This document shows, in pieces, positions 1 to 12,023 of a stretch of DNA of 64,000 bases. Made by a program: the position numbers and the translations under genes. Below the pieces are notes generated by a model. It ran no database searches, was not told the origin of the DNA, and was given only the letters and a program-made list of their open reading frames with translations. Location: assembly GCF_020379485.1 (NCBI RefSeq), contig NC_063446.1, forward strand, positions 12,075,597-12,139,596. Reading direction: 5' to 3'. The stretch comes from Brassica napus (lineage: Eukaryota > Streptophyta > Magnoliopsida > Brassicales > Brassicaceae). Each line of letters begins with the position of its first letter. Position 1 is the first letter of the stretch.

Positions 1-93
1 AGAATGACTCTTTATTGGTTCTCTATTAGACTCAGATCTTGAAACAGAAGCTTTCTTAAAACAAGAATGACACTTATGATCATATGAAATTAC

Positions 94-219
94 CTTTTTG
101 GTAATGAGCTCTGCTTCTTCTTTAGCAGACCTTGAAACTTGCCTCTCTGCAAGTAGTCTCCCTCTTAGACACTCCACAGTTCTCAGACCTTCCTTTTCTT
201 CTTCTTCTTCTTCGTCCAT
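94..219 (-). CDS. First coding exon of an unidentified Glu-rich protein (partial)
   Basis: On the minus strand an ATG (217-219) opens 42 codons that end at a clean splice donor (AAAAAG|GTAATT at 94/93). The gene then runs off the left edge, so only this exon is visible. The peptide starts MDEEEEEEKEG and continues with a charged stretch, TVECLRGRLLAERQVSRSAK, that looks helical and may begin a coiled coil. Six consecutive GAA codons encode the Glu run. I recognise the style of a plant coiled-coil or cytoskeleton-linked protein but cannot name the family. The exon was chosen because the frame is open from ATG to a consensus donor and the composition differs sharply from the AT-rich flanks. It could belong to a longer first exon with an earlier start, but no in-frame upstream ATG is evident. 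Confidence 0.5.
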
Positions 220-1900
220 CTTCTTACTTGCAGAGCTTGTTCTCAGTAGACCTCTATATATTCTTATAGGGTAAATTCATACAAATACTAACAAATACAT
301 TTATATATAGAGAGAGAGAGACAGAAACCCACCTGCACCTTGTGTTGTAATTGAAGGTATCAATTGCCATACAGCTTTTCTTTTAAATATTCAACAACCA
401 GAACCAAAGTGGTAAAAGCTTATAGCTGAACTTCACTACTAACTGCAAAAAAGGTAAAACTAACAATAATAAGACCAATGTGATGTTATATCGTGTCATT
501 ATGATTAACATTTATTATTCATTCAGTAAGGAACATATCAACTTACCACAATACTCTTCCACAGATCCAAACCCACTAACTTGAGAGACAACAAACCTAC
601 ACCCCCCCCCCCCCCAGAAAATTTGAAGTTTTATTTGAAAGAAAAACAGATTCTGTGGTGTAGGGACAGTAAATAAGCTTGTTTGTAAGCAAAACGACAG
701 TTAACTTTTGATATTTTGGCAGAGACAGAAATCTGCAATTCTCCCGTGAGTTTGTAAACCTCTCGCACTTCAAAGACCTTTATCAAAAAAAAACTATAAT
801 TATAAGTTTCACTGTTACGCTATTATATGAGACGACAAAAATCATGTGAACAAGAGGAATCACACTGATTGGTGTTGCTAAGATATAAATCCATAATGTT
901 ACGTTAATTCCAAAGGGAAAAAAAAACATAACTGTTATACGCTTCTAGCTGTACCAAGTGTCACAAATCTCTTTGTCAAAAATATCACACTCTCCAAAAG
1001 AATTTTTTCAAAAGTTTCATGGTTGCATTTATATGTGTATTTATTTATTTGTTATGCTTTGTGTGTCAGGCGACATTTCACTATTGTTGATGTATCAAAA
1101 ACAAGACAGGAGTATAAGTTTCGGACGGTACCGACATTAATAAATTTAGGAGAGGGGGAAAATCTTGTGACCCTCCATAAATCTAAAACTCAATATGCAT
1201 GCAGAATATTAATGCTCCCAACCTCTCATTAGGATTTAGGAATACCACCACTTCAATCAAGATCACTTATAATAACTCTCAAGTTATTAGCTTTTGGGTT
1301 TAATTTTACCAACTATTCAACTTACAACAGCAAAGGGGAAAGTACAAATCATGGGGGAAAAAATCATTTGAAAATAAATAGCAACTCTTCGGAAAGCCCC
1401 CACAAAGAACAAAAATCATTACATAGTAACTCCCTTAGTAGCCCACCAGGAATTTTTTTGAACTCAATTAACTTGAGGGGAAGTAAATGCATAGGAGATG
1501 ATGTTTAACAAAGATCAATAAGCTTCACCAAGCTCTCTTTCATGACATATTCTTTGTCACTCATTGACTCAACCAAACCCTCTAAGTAATACATCTCTTT
1601 GCTTCCCTCACCCCAAGTGTCTTTTGCAATCAAACCTTCATAAACTTATCCAGGAATTTTCTTCAATCCTATGTAGTTCCCTGTATTTTCTGTCCCCAAG
1701 GAACCTCGCAATCAGCTTGAGAGACAAGCTGAAAGAATAGCTGTTAGTGTTGGAGCAGCCATGGTTATTAGCATTATGGCTTCTCAACTTGATGTTTTTT
1801 TAATCATCCATACTTTCAACAACCTTTGAAAATTGTCTGAAAATGAAAAGCTAGCAATTTATGTCCTACAAGTTTTTAACCATCATCTCAACAGGGTAAA
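220..1900. other. Intergenic region, no gene seen
   Basis: AT-rich DNA between the edge exon and the 3' side of RS2Z33. It holds a poly-C run at about 602-614 and a short GA run near 310-320. Two small overlapping open frames near 958-1232 have no recognisable protein character and are not called. The segment 1700-2000 probably includes the 3' UTR of the minus-strand RS2Z33 gene. Confidence 0.6.
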
Positions 1901-2043
1901 AAGAAAGAACTCCTGACAACATGAACTCAAGAAGATCCAAAGCAAACATACATAAAAGAGAAAGGAAATATCTGGGGGGCAGTCTGATTCAATAGTACAA
2001 CATGCTAGAGCACCTGCAACCCTGAGGCCATGAGCCATCAAAG

Positions 2044-4059
2044 TCAAGGTGACTCGCTTCCTCTAGGGGAAGCACGGTTGGCCTCGTAATCATCATCAAC
2101 GGGGCTTCTGTCCTCTCTCGGACTGTCACGTCCCACAACGGGACTGGCAACAGTGTTTCTGCCATTCCCATTGTCTTGAGGGCTGCTACCACCATCATGG
2201 TCTGATCCTGCTGGCTTTTCAAGCTTTGGAGAAGGTGGAGGGCTCCCGTCTATAATCCTTGGGCTACCTTCATCATCCATAATCGGACTACGGTCTCTGC
2301 CTCTTGGCGATAGAGAGTCCTCCATTCTCTTCGGACTGCGAGACCTCTCCTCTTCACTTCTCTCTCTTCTTTTCACAGGGGATCTTGATCGGCTGACCAT
2401 ACAGAAAAAATAACAAGTTCATGTTCTTAGGTTCTAACCATGTACACATCTAAATACAAACCAAGAAGCATTTATGAAAAAGAAAACTAACCTGTAGCTC
2501 CGGCTACGGCTAAGACTCCTGCTACGGCTCGGGCTTCTTCTACGACGAGGAGAACGGGATCTTACAGGTGACCTGGAGTAGCTTCCACTCCGCCTATAAC
2601 ATACAATCCAGAAAAAGGTTACAAGAAACTGGAAGGGTCTACACTATTCACACAAAAGATTCCATTATATTGAATACCTGAGCTTCTTGGGACTGTTCTT
2701 GCAGTTTCTCTCAATATGTCCTCTTTCACCACAGCGGTAACACTTGTTCTTCCAGTCTCCTGCAGTGCAGTCTCGGGCCCAATGACCGTCAACACCACAG
2801 TTAAAGCAGCGACCTGCTCCAGGAGGTGGGCCTCTGCTGTCATAATCCCGAGAGCCACGAGGTGCCTATCATACAAACATGACATCCATGAATTTGACAA
2901 ACAAGATAAGAGTCTTGAATAGAGATCCAGACTAGATAATACTCACCCCTCTTGAAAACTCCACGGTGATGCGACTTCCGTCAAAGTCTCTTCCATCCAA
3001 GTAATGTCTCGCGTCATCAGCATCACGGGGATCACTAAACTCCTGTTTTCATAGGGAAAAAAGCAACATGCAGAGTGTGTATGTGACCATATCATGCATA
3101 GTTCACAACAACAAAAACAACTATGACCAACGGAACTTGTTAATAAAAGAGATTTGACTTACAACAAAAGCATAATCCCGCTTCATATCCACATCTCGCA
3201 CTCTGAGAAAGAAATTGTTGGCAGAAAAGGTAAGGCCATCGTTACTTTACGGTATTGCTAAACACCATTTTAGAGACTGATTCTCCATGTTCCATCAAAA
3301 CACTTAGTAAAAAACACACTACAAACAGAGCCGCCGAGGCGCCCTCTATACACCTGGCGAGAATTTCCGCCAAGACCACCCAATCATCAAACACCAATCA
3401 TCAAAACACCTCCAGGTTTAGGCAAAATCCCAGAGACCTTCAATAAGATCATCCAAGTTAAAAGCATACACTATACCCTAGATCCTTAATTTTCCTCACG
3501 TATGAAAAAAACATAATATATTACTAGAACTATTCTCCTCGATACTTATTGCATATGTCCCTTTGCACAGTAATAAGCAAACTTCTCAAAAATTAACAGT
3601 CAGTGTTAAGAAGAGCATGAAATACACTAAACATAGATCCATAACTCTTCCTCAAAGATACAAAGATAAAAATACTATGCCCTCAATAAATAGTGTTAAT
3701 TTCTGCATACGTACCCCTTACACGATAACAAACAAACTTCTCAGAAATCAACAAAGTTAGTGTTAAAAGCAAACACTATACCTATATAGCTATATCCATA
3801 TTTTTTTCTCAAAAATATTACTAGAACTATGCCACTCGATGCTTAGCGCAAAAACAAACCAACTTTTCAGAAATTCACAAACATTCATCGCCAACACATA
3901 GAAATCAAAACATTCGTTTCATATATAAGAGGTTAAGAAGAAACTCCGTTACCTTCCGTATCTGTTGAAAAGGCGTTCAAGGTCTCTGGTACGAGTTCTG
4001 GATGATAAGTGTCCAACGTACAGACGAGTGTTCCCGTAACGATCATCATATCTAGGCAT
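2044..4059 (-). CDS. RS2Z33: RS2Z-type SR splicing factor, six coding exons
   Basis: SR protein that binds pre-mRNA and acts in spliceosome assembly in the nucleus. Coding exons on the minus strand: 3953-4059, 3163-3202, 2947-3042, 2678-2865, 2492-2593 and 2044-2392. All introns are GT-AG and the joined frame is 293 aa. Residues 1-81 are an RRM, with RNP2 RLYVGHL near 12-18 and the RNP1 strand KRDYAFVEF near 44-52. Two CCHC zinc knuckles follow: C101/C104/H109/C114 and C123/C126/H131/C136. An RS domain follows from about 145, and the acidic SP-rich tail ends GSESP. RRM plus two knuckles plus RS plus SP tail defines the plant RS2Z subfamily. RS2Z33 rather than RS2Z32 is inferred from the neighbouring genes (MAKR3, TIM17-2, ZAT11). 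A 5' UTR exon lies upstream. Confidence 0.93.
3203..3952 (-). other. RS2Z33: Long intron inside the RRM of RS2Z33
   Basis: This 750-nt intron splits the RRM between RNP2 and RNP1. It is much longer than the other introns of the gene (about 80-185 nt). In plant RS, RS2Z and SCL-type SR genes a long intron at this kind of position is known to be alternatively spliced and used for autoregulation. That role here is inferred from position and length. Several short open frames inside it are not protein-like. Confidence 0.75.
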
Positions 4060-4400
4060 CTTCCAAACTACAAAAAGGGCAAGTTAATTCAACACCTCAT
4101 AAGCATCAAACCCATTCAAAACCTAGATCTGAGCTCGAAAAACCCTAAATTTCAATCCAAAACAATCAGATTGGAGTTTTTGGGAGACAAAGAGAGAACT
4201 TAGCAAGCCCCAACACAGTAGAAGCATAAAGCCAATCAAAAACCCAAATCTGAGCTCGAGGAACACTAAATCTCAATCCAAACAATCAGATTCAATCGAT
4301 TTGTTAATACCTGGGGATTAAAGGGGAGCGCAGAGGGAAACCCTAATTTCGAAACCGAAAGGGGGAAGAACAGCGTATGGTAGCAATAGTTTATAGTTAT
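4060..4400 (-). promoter_or_regulatory. RS2Z33: RS2Z33 5' UTR with intron and proximal promoter
   Basis: The 5' leader appears split. The segment before the ATG starts after an acceptor (TTTTTGTAG, ending at 4068), and a matching donor CAG|GTATTA lies at 4311/4310. This gives a UTR intron of about 243 bp (4068-4310) and a first non-coding exon from 4311 to roughly 4385. A telo-box-like AAACCCTAA at about 4338-4346 lies in that exon; such boxes are frequent near the start of plant genes of the translation and RNA machinery. The transcription start is not determined here. Confidence 0.6.
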
Positions 4401-5106
4401 GAGGGCTTTTTATATTGAACCGACTTAATCCAACGGTAATGATTTAATGTGGGTCTCCTAAACCGACGGCTAAGAGGTAAGAATCGGTGAAACCATGTTG
4501 TCGTGTCTCCTCGCGGTATTGCAATCTGTTGGCCTCAAGTTATAACGAGCCCAATAATTTGGGTATATCAATCTGTTGGGCCTAAAAGGAAAGATAACAA
4601 ACCAAGACTCAGGTGGGAGAATTAGACAAAAAAGAGTCTAATATATAAAAGAGACTTACAACTCTAATTAGCGCAAGACCTTTTAGAATGGAAACCAAAA
4701 GTAAATCCCTGCGAATTTGTCTATAAAGCCCAAAGTAAGCAATATCGTATTAATCGGAGAATATAGAGTTGGACATTGGATTTAACAATTCCAACAATTA
4801 TATGTGTCAAGTAATGTTAGTCAAGATTTGCTCGATGTTACATTTTGTTTTGTTATTTGTTGCTGCAGCAGATGACGGAGGTAGAGGACTATAACTCTAA
4901 TTAACTTACTGAACTTTTTTACTTTCTAAAGTTATAAGACACTAAATATATTATAAGCTTTTATGGCTAATTTATTTATATTACAAATTATGAAAATATT
5001 ATACAGACGACTATACAACCCATCATTTTACATAAAACATTTTATGTGAAACTCATGTCTGATCTTCTCGATGTCTTTTTTTTTTAACTAATCTATATAT
5101 TTTGTC
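4401..5106. other. Intergenic region, no gene seen
   Basis: AT-rich spacer upstream of RS2Z33. No protein-like open frame or clear transposon terminus was found. Confidence 0.5.
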
Positions 5107-5290
5107 TTTTTTTTTTGGATAATCGTGGTGTGATTCCAAAGGCTTTCTAGGTTAAAAGATCATGAGGTCCGCATAATCCACGTTTTCTTACCATTTAAGG
5201 CGTTCCGTATGGTCGGACTCGAATCTAGCCCAGGTGGCGGTACTCACAGTTGTGAACCCTTTACCACAAAAGTTGAAGGCTCCGGTTAAT
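5107..5290 (-). mobile_element. tRNA-derived SINE-like element, decayed
   Basis: Read on the minus strand, it has a B-box-like GATTCGAGTCC preceded by an A-box-like GTGGTAAAGG, then a body ending ATTATCC followed by a run of A. This layout (Pol III boxes at the head, A-tail at the end) matches plant tRNA-derived SINEs. I could not find a convincing target-site duplication, so the borders are approximate and the copy is probably old. Confidence 0.45.
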
Positions 5291-5401
5291 AATTACTAGA
5301 AACTCGACTTCATGAGATATAAATATTAATTAATCTCTTAGTTAAAATAAAAGAGATTTCACAAGTTTATTTTTTGAGTTTCTAATTTGAGATACATATG
5401 T

Positions 5402-5697
5402 TTTTTTTTTGATAAACCTTATCGGCTGATCTGGTCGGCCTCGGGAGGAACGCACTTAGTGCTACAGAGTGGACTGGCTACCACACTGTCTGGTCTGAGT
5501 TTGGAATACCTTCCGACTAATGCCAGAGGGTGAACCGATCATCTGTTACGATCCACCATGTAAACTACTTGAGCTGAATCCCAAGCTCAGACTGGCCAAG
5601 TAATAATAATTTAGTTCTCAGTGGGAATCGAACTCATGACTGATGTGGATACACACCAAGCCCCAAAAGATTGCCACTAGGCTATCACCATTTGGTT
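5402..5697 (-). mobile_element. tRNA-derived SINE with 12-bp target duplication
   Basis: On the minus strand the element starts TGGTGATAGCCTAGTGGCAA (A box) and has a B box, GAGTTCGATTCCC, about 45 bases on. It ends GGTTTATC plus poly(A). It is flanked by the direct repeat AGATACATATGT (5390-5401 and 5698-5709). The body is clearly the same family as the plus-strand element at 12447: shared blocks include the segment around CTGGCATTAGTCGGAAGG and the tail around CACTAAGTGCGTTC. Such elements are moved by LINE proteins in trans. Confidence 0.85.
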
Positions 5698-5709
5698 AGA
5701 TACATATGT

Positions 5710-6742
5710 ATTTAAATAGTATTTACTGTATTAGCCTCCCAATTAAGTTAAAAGTGAATTCCTTCTACTCTATACTGTTACAAAAAAAAAACTTTCATTT
5801 TCCTCTCTAGTTGATATGTTTAACATCATTGTCACAAAATATCGTGGAAATTACGAGGGCAAATGTTTCTTGCCTTGTTGCAAATTTGGTTTGAAAAAAA
5901 AACGTGAATTGGGAAATGCATTGAGTGTGGTTGGTACGTCCTCTACCGAACTAAATGGATTTGTCACCATACAAAACAGTACGTTTACTGCCTATTGAAC
6001 CCACCAAAAGAAATTGTATATTCAGATTGATCGGTACGTTCTCTACGCTACTAACAAGAATATTTGAACTCAGTTAACTGAGCATCCGGTGTTCAAAAAA
6101 AGAAAAAACTGAGAATCCAGTTGTTTCAGACGTAGAGATATTTATTATGTTTGGGTCTTTAAGTTAAAATGTAAATATACTTTTTACAAGAAACACAAGA
6201 TTTGAATTTTTCATCAGACATATAAATAACAAACTGGGGACACACACACAACCGAAAGTTTTGTTTTTTCTCTTTGAAACAAAATAAAAACAATAGTTTA
6301 ACAAATAAAAAATTATGCAAAAGCAAACAAAACAAACGATCAAACTATTATCCTCTATTTAAATTTTATCATTCAGTATTAATTATAACCATATTTGTGT
6401 AAGCATATTGTCACAACTTGTTTGCTTCAACTGGATCACAAAATAACAAAGCTAAAAAAAATATTTAAAAGTTAGACAAATAATGAGATCCAATTTGATT
6501 TGATTGACATATTTTGGTAGAAACTGCAAAAGCAGTCGAATGGTTTTTGTTGTTATCATCTGGTGTCTTCAGTCTTGGCTGAGTCCTACCTGAACAGTTT
6601 TTAATAATATTTCAAGAGGTTCAAATTAGAATTACGTGGTAGCTAAGGATACGGCTACTCGTTTACAGTTTGAAGTCCTCCACTTATTATAAGGTGGAGT
6701 AAGGAACAATAAGTTTCAAAAAAAAAGGTAAGGAACGATAAC
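5710..6742. other. Intergenic region, no gene seen
   Basis: AT-rich spacer. A 60-codon open frame at 5816-5998 lacks recognisable protein character and is not called. Nothing else was identified. Confidence 0.5.
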
Positions 6743-6757
6743 AACAACAGAAAAAGG

Positions 6758-8185
6758 AGTTGCTCGTAGTGCTCCGTTTTAGGGAGTTCAGGCCGGATCT
6801 GGAGTTGCTGTGAGGCTGGTGTTGAGTGGGCTGGGTGCAGAGGGTCGTCACGGTTGGGAGATTCTTACCCCTAGCTCCAGATCTGAAGTTCTGAGCGGAT
6901 GGGTGTTGTTGCGGTGGGATTCGTGAGGCGTTTGAGGACGGCGTCAATCTTCTCCGCCGGTCTTTAACTCCATCAACTTAGGTCTTTTAGAAGTTTTAAC
7001 GGTTGCTGGTTGTTGAATCTTGGAGGTTTATGGTTTCGTGGTCCGTTGAAGGTCGTGGTAGAGACCCCTATCTACAGCGGGTAGGTGGTGGTTGGTTCCC
7101 GTTTGGATTAGATTTGTGGTTTTTCTGTCGCGTTGGCTTCGCTGTTGTTTGTGGCGACGAGCAGCTTTGCCGCCTTTTGTGTGGCTCGGAAGCGAGGTGT
7201 GCTGCTGTTATGTGGTGGCGCGTAGGACGCTCTAGGTGCGTCTAGAGTTGTTGTGGCGGCGCGTTGGACTCTGATCCGTTGGTGTTCACTCGGTTTCCAC
7301 CGAGTCATCAGTGGTTCAGTCCTTATCTTCCTTTCAGTGTCTCGGCAGTACCATGTTGGTGCGTGATTAACATGTTTGAGAAGATTATTTCCCTGGTCCT
7401 CATGGACAGAGCGAGTGCGGAGCTTTTGGTCATTGGAGTAGTGTTCTTCGGTGGCGGCTCGCTAGAGCTTTTTCTTCCTTCTTGGTGGTCTTTAGTCTGC
7501 CTTTGGTAGTTTTGGCTCTCTCTTCTTTGTGCAGTTTCCGGAATTGTGGCGTTTGCGATCCTCTATCTCCATCCTAATAAGAGTACCATTTGGCGTTTGA
7601 GGCGTTGAGGACTGCTCCACTCAGCAGTTGGATCTTTTCTATATGAATTTGTGCGCAACGGCTCTCTCAATCGGCGGTTACCCTCATGCGGTGGTGCGGA
7701 GTCGCTATCCGTGCTGCAAAGATCCCCGCTAGATCGGTGCAGTTGAAGCACATGACCAAACCTTTATCCGGGATCTCCTGTTTTGATCAAGCCGAGTTGT
7801 TTGTTTCCTTGTGCACCCATCAGGTTTCCAAAGAGAGTTTGTACTGTTTGCTTGTTAACTTTGTTTAGGACCTCAAAGAAGCTGCAGGAGCGGAGATGGT
7901 TTTGAGGGCTGGACTACTCTCTGTAGCTCGCAGTAACTTAAAGGGACTGAGCTTTGCTACTTTGTGGGCAGTTCATTGCAATCTCGTCTTGAGAGTAGGT
8001 TCATTTTGTTTGTTTGTAGTCTTCTCCTCTTCTTCTTCTTTGCTAATTGTTATGTTTTTCATTTGTTTCTAGTAGTTGTTTAGTCTTTCATTTTATTTTA
8101 TTTTCTGCTACCAGCTCTCATTGTAACTTTTGTAAAAAAAATAAAAAATCGGCAATATATTTTAACATGTTTTTCAAAAAAGAAA
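6758..8185 (+). mobile_element. 1.4 kb non-coding poly(A) retroposon (Sadhu-like?)
   Basis: A block noticeably richer in G+C than its surroundings is bracketed by a 15-bp direct repeat, AACAACAGAAAAAGG (6743-6757 and 8186-8200). The plus-strand end has a run of A-rich sequence (GTAAAAAAAATAAAAAATCG near 8130-8150). No long open frame and no reverse transcriptase motif is present; small open frames on both strands (up to about 86 codons) look random. LINE-type target duplication, an A-rich 3' end and lack of coding capacity fit a non-autonomous retroposon. The Arabidopsis Sadhu group has these properties, but I cannot confirm homology. A retrocopy of a host transcript is the alternative. Confidence 0.65.
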
Positions 8186-8200
8186 AACAACAGAAAAAGG

Positions 8201-9900
8201 TAGGTCCACATTTATATCAAGTGTGGAGACCTTTATATGAAGTGTGGTGGTTTTATGGTGTGCATATGTTTTGACCGAGAGGCTTCCTTCCCACTACTCA
8301 ACTCCATTAACACATCAGTGGAAACTTTTTTTTGTTGGGTTTGACTCATCGGTCGTTTGTTTATTTACAGTTTGGGATGTTTTTAGAAGTTGCAAGTGTA
8401 GGTGTTCATCATTCCACATCTTTATGTATCTGTTCGATATCAGAATGCTGGAACTTTAGTTTCTTGGTAAGCATTTACTTTTTTGAGGTGTTTCAATGAT
8501 TGAAATAGAGAAGAAGTCACTCAGCTTTTTAGGTACTTCGCTGTGTACGACAGAGTTCCCACTTCAGCTCACTCCAACACCAAATTAAGACATGATTTGT
8601 ACGAAATTACCAACTAAATATTAACAACGAATGACCGAATGTATAAATACGACGTATAAAGTAAACTTACTTTTATCTTATTTCTAAGTTCCTTACTTTG
8701 ATAGAAAAGGGACAGTATAGTATATAACTTACATGTGATTGTTTAATGAATAAAGAAAGTAGAAAGCGAAAAGACTTAAGAAAATAGAATTCGCCTGTGG
8801 GGATGAAAGGTGCTATGTCCACTAACGCATACAACCTGCAACAATTATTACCCTTTATAGATTAAATATATAACTTTTTGATACGTATAAACAAGCTAGA
8901 GGTGTGCATTTTGAAACAAAAACAATTGTGATTTTTCTTATAAAAGATTGCGACTTTCGTCAGCTACCGTTTGTGCTCATTTGCTATTCACGTGACCGTT
9001 GTTATTGTGGCCAATGAGACACGAGGGAAAGGATAGAGAAGATTTTCTTTTCTATGCTCCAAGTATGGCTATGATTTATGTACTTAATTTTTATAATCTT
9101 ATTAATTAGCATGGCTATGACCGTGAGTTCTGTGTGGAGTGATGTTTGGTCTTATAGCCGTTTTGTATTTCTCTCTTTGCTAAACTCTGGGGAAATTGTT
9201 GTATGCGGGTTAGTTTGGTTGGTTAGTCATAACTGTGTCATTTTTTAGTCAGTATTGTTGCTATAAACTTGTAGCTACAATTTTTTTAGTCAGTATTTTT
9301 TAGTCACTAGTCACTACATGAATATTTTCTGTGTGCAATCAGCTAGTGTTCGTAGATTGGTTTTGAAAATTTCTTTATGGGACAGTCCTCATTCACACAC
9401 ACACTGGCGGATCTAGACACATTTATAGTTGGAGGCACCAATATTAAAAATAAAAAGATTAGGGCACTTTTGCATAATCTTTTTTAAATTAAGAATAGTT
9501 AACCAAATAAACTTTAGAGAAATTAGGCCTTATATACACAGAAATCAGTGAAATTAGGAGAATACCCCGTCACTGTTATACTTTTTTAATACCAAAAGAG
9601 CCCTATGAACCTAAAGCCTCACTATCTTGTACTATGAGATTATGTGTCAGAGACTAGAAGCTATAATCCCCTATGGCACGTTATGCACTGTACTATTATC
9701 TTTCCCAAAAGACTTCGGAGGCAAAGGAAGAGACAGAATTTACATTTTTTAGTAGTTTATTAGGTTTATGAAAAGTCACACCCTCTCAATCCTCTTTCTC
9801 ACTAAACTGGGGAGTTAAACTTTTATGTTCATTCTAGAGTTACAGAGGGTTTATTAGCCGGCGTAATCGGCGGTAGAAGAACCCATTGGCGAAAGGATTA
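8201..9900. other. Intergenic region, no gene seen
   Basis: AT-rich spacer with a repeated TTTTTTAGTCAGTATT phrase near 9240-9300. Nothing coding was recognised. Confidence 0.45.
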
Positions 9901-9984
9901 ACACCTACCACAAACTGAAGAGACTTGAATCCACAAGCGACGCTCTAGATCCGGAAGAAGAAAGATGAAATCCTTCTTTCACAA

Positions 9985-11075
9985 ATGAGTGTGGCTTTGC
10001 CGGGGTTTGTGGATGCGATTCAGCTAGTAGTCATGGCCGCGGTTCCTCAGATTAAAGAGGTTAATCCACAGGCAGACCCAGTGGTGTTGCTTGAGTCAGA
10101 TAGCGAGTCAGAGTATGGGTATAATGACTCCCAAGCAGAAGAAGAACAAGTGAGGAAGTCATACCATAGATGAAGAAACGAATGTGAGTAATAACAAACA
10201 TAAACCTCTCGAGAATCTATGTGTGTTAGTTTATCAGTATCCAGTAGTAGTAGCCTTAAAGTGCCTATGTTAGAGTAATAGTTCTTAAAGTGCAAGTTAT
10301 TTTTCAAATTTACGATTAAGATATGAAGTAGATGCTACTTAATAATCTTTTAGTCTTAATCATTTTAGTTACTCTCTGCAAATATCTTTAAGCATTCTAT
10401 ATTAAAGAATAAGGTTCTATGTGGATGTTATCTTCGAATAATAACGTCTAAGATTTTTAGTAGGTGCCACATATGAACCGTTAAAACAGTTAGTGACCAC
10501 CCCCCATGTTAGCGTAGGTCACCCATCTGCCAGACGGCATAGGTTACTACTGATTGTATTACTCTATCAACGTGAAAGTTTAGTAATAAAGCTTAAAGTG
10601 TTTGTATTACTATACATTAACCAAAACTTCTACTGTTTATTAGATTGCTAATCATTTTTTTTTGTATTTTGCAGACAGTGATATCCATGAGAGACCCCCC
10701 CCCCCAGACGACCTGGCCTGGGATGATGAAGTCGAGGACAAGGCTGTGGACAACCTTGTTTGGATAATCTAGGACGGTCACACATTCAAGAAATATATGT
10801 TTGGCGGAGGCCTCGCCGCAGCGAATTTGTCGCGTATGAGAGCAGAGAAGAAGCAAAAAGGAAAGGAGGCCAAAGAGAAGAAGGACATAGAGGGCCATGG
10901 TGACTCACTTGAAACGGATGCATGTGATGTTGGCGACCATAACCACATTGCAAACCTTGTTTTTGGCCTTGTTAAACAAAACATTGAGGATGTTGTTCTG
11001 TATCGTACTCTTCTTTTAATGTTGACTGGATCCATCTGCCACCAAAATAATCTATTGTGTTACGCCATTGAGTAA
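9985..11075 (+). pseudogene. Possible decayed gene, unidentified
   Basis: Two stretches look more protein-like than the surroundings. At 9985-10173 there is an open frame with an acidic tail (LLESDSESEYGYNDSQAEEE). At about 10674-11075, after a TTTTGCAG acceptor-like site, there is a stretch beginning DDLAWDDEVEDKAVDNLVW, then an in-frame stop near 10768, then an open frame containing a Lys/Glu-rich run. The AT-rich gap between them (10174-10673) could be an old intron. No family was recognised. The stop, and a poly-C run at about 10696-10705, argue for a relic of a host or transposon gene. Confidence is low. Confidence 0.3.
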
Positions 11076-11479
11076 CTGCTAATACCCAATTTTGTTGAAG
11101 AAACTGTCTAACTATAGATGTTAGACTAGACTAACATATATTGATTGCTATTTATTTCCCTAGCGGCCAACAATAAAACACTGATATGGACATTTTCATT
11201 CTCCTAGTGTTCGATCATTTGAAGTTATGTTAATATGGAACTTATTAGTCATGCAACTAGAACAAACGAACTTCCAACTGGAGTTCATTGTTAAGCGTGA
11301 TAATGGGTGGTCCTAAGGTTTCGATGTTGAACATATGGTATGTTTGATGTGGCTTATAGTCTGAACGACTATCTTCCATGTCAAAAGCCACCAATAATTT
11401 TGTCTGTAGAAGTAACAATCTTAGCCCTAAATTACTTAGGAAGGCACTTGATAAATCCATGATATAATATTTTGCATAC

Positions 11480-11625
11480 GAATCTAACTTATGATGATAA
11501 CCTATAATATTATATAGTAATCGTTAACGGTTTTCTTCGTGTCCAACCAAAATACACAATTATATAGTAATCGTTAACTTATGATGATAACCTATAATAT
11601 TATATGATAACCTATAAGATACTTT
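11480..11625. repeat. Short local duplication
   Basis: The phrase ATGATGATAACCTATAATAT recurs about 90 bp apart (near 11491 and 11580), and TATATAGTAATCGTTAAC also occurs twice. This is an imperfect local duplication of AT-rich DNA without coding content. Confidence 0.5.
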
Positions 11626-11975
11626 CTGGATATTTTGAAATGTACCTTATACAACTGGCAAGCGGAACGAGTGGCTGTGGTAGAAGATAGCTGGAGACCT
11701 ACATCTGAAATAAAACGTAGGATTGTACTTAGAAAGATCACGCTGAATCTAACTTTGCTCAACTCTCTTACATGTTTGTACAGTAGGGATAAAAAGGTCT
11801 TGGGGTAGTAAAGTATATACAGTCGTAGAGGATTCTTTTTTGTTTCGGGTAGTTACCTAATTTGTTGTCCATTACGGTATATTAAGCCAATAATCTCTAA
11901 ACTTTAACTACTTAAGAAAAAATAAAAAAGAGTAGGGGGCACAAGATCCCATGCACATGTGTCCCTGCACACACA

Positions 11976-11977
<2 letters not shown>

Positions 11978-12020
<43 letters not shown>
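11978..12020. repeat. (AT)n microsatellite
   Basis: About 40 bp of uninterrupted AT dinucleotides in intergenic DNA, likely length-polymorphic. Confidence 0.9.

Positions 12021-12023
<3 letters not shown>

Noticed and set aside
3255..3760. Open frames inside the long RS2Z33 intron
   Set aside because: They are low-complexity Thr/Asn/Ser-rich frames on the strand opposite the gene with no similarity recognised; the intron interpretation explains the region.
6687..7868. Overlapping small frames in the 6.7-8.2 kb retroposon
   Set aside because: Frames occur on both strands with odd composition (Trp/Cys/Gly-rich), none continues through the element, and no reverse transcriptase or other motif is seen.
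9400..9620. Possible transposon border beginning CACTGGCGGATCTAGACAC
   Set aside because: It resembles edges of some plant repeats, but no second border, duplication or coding part was identified.
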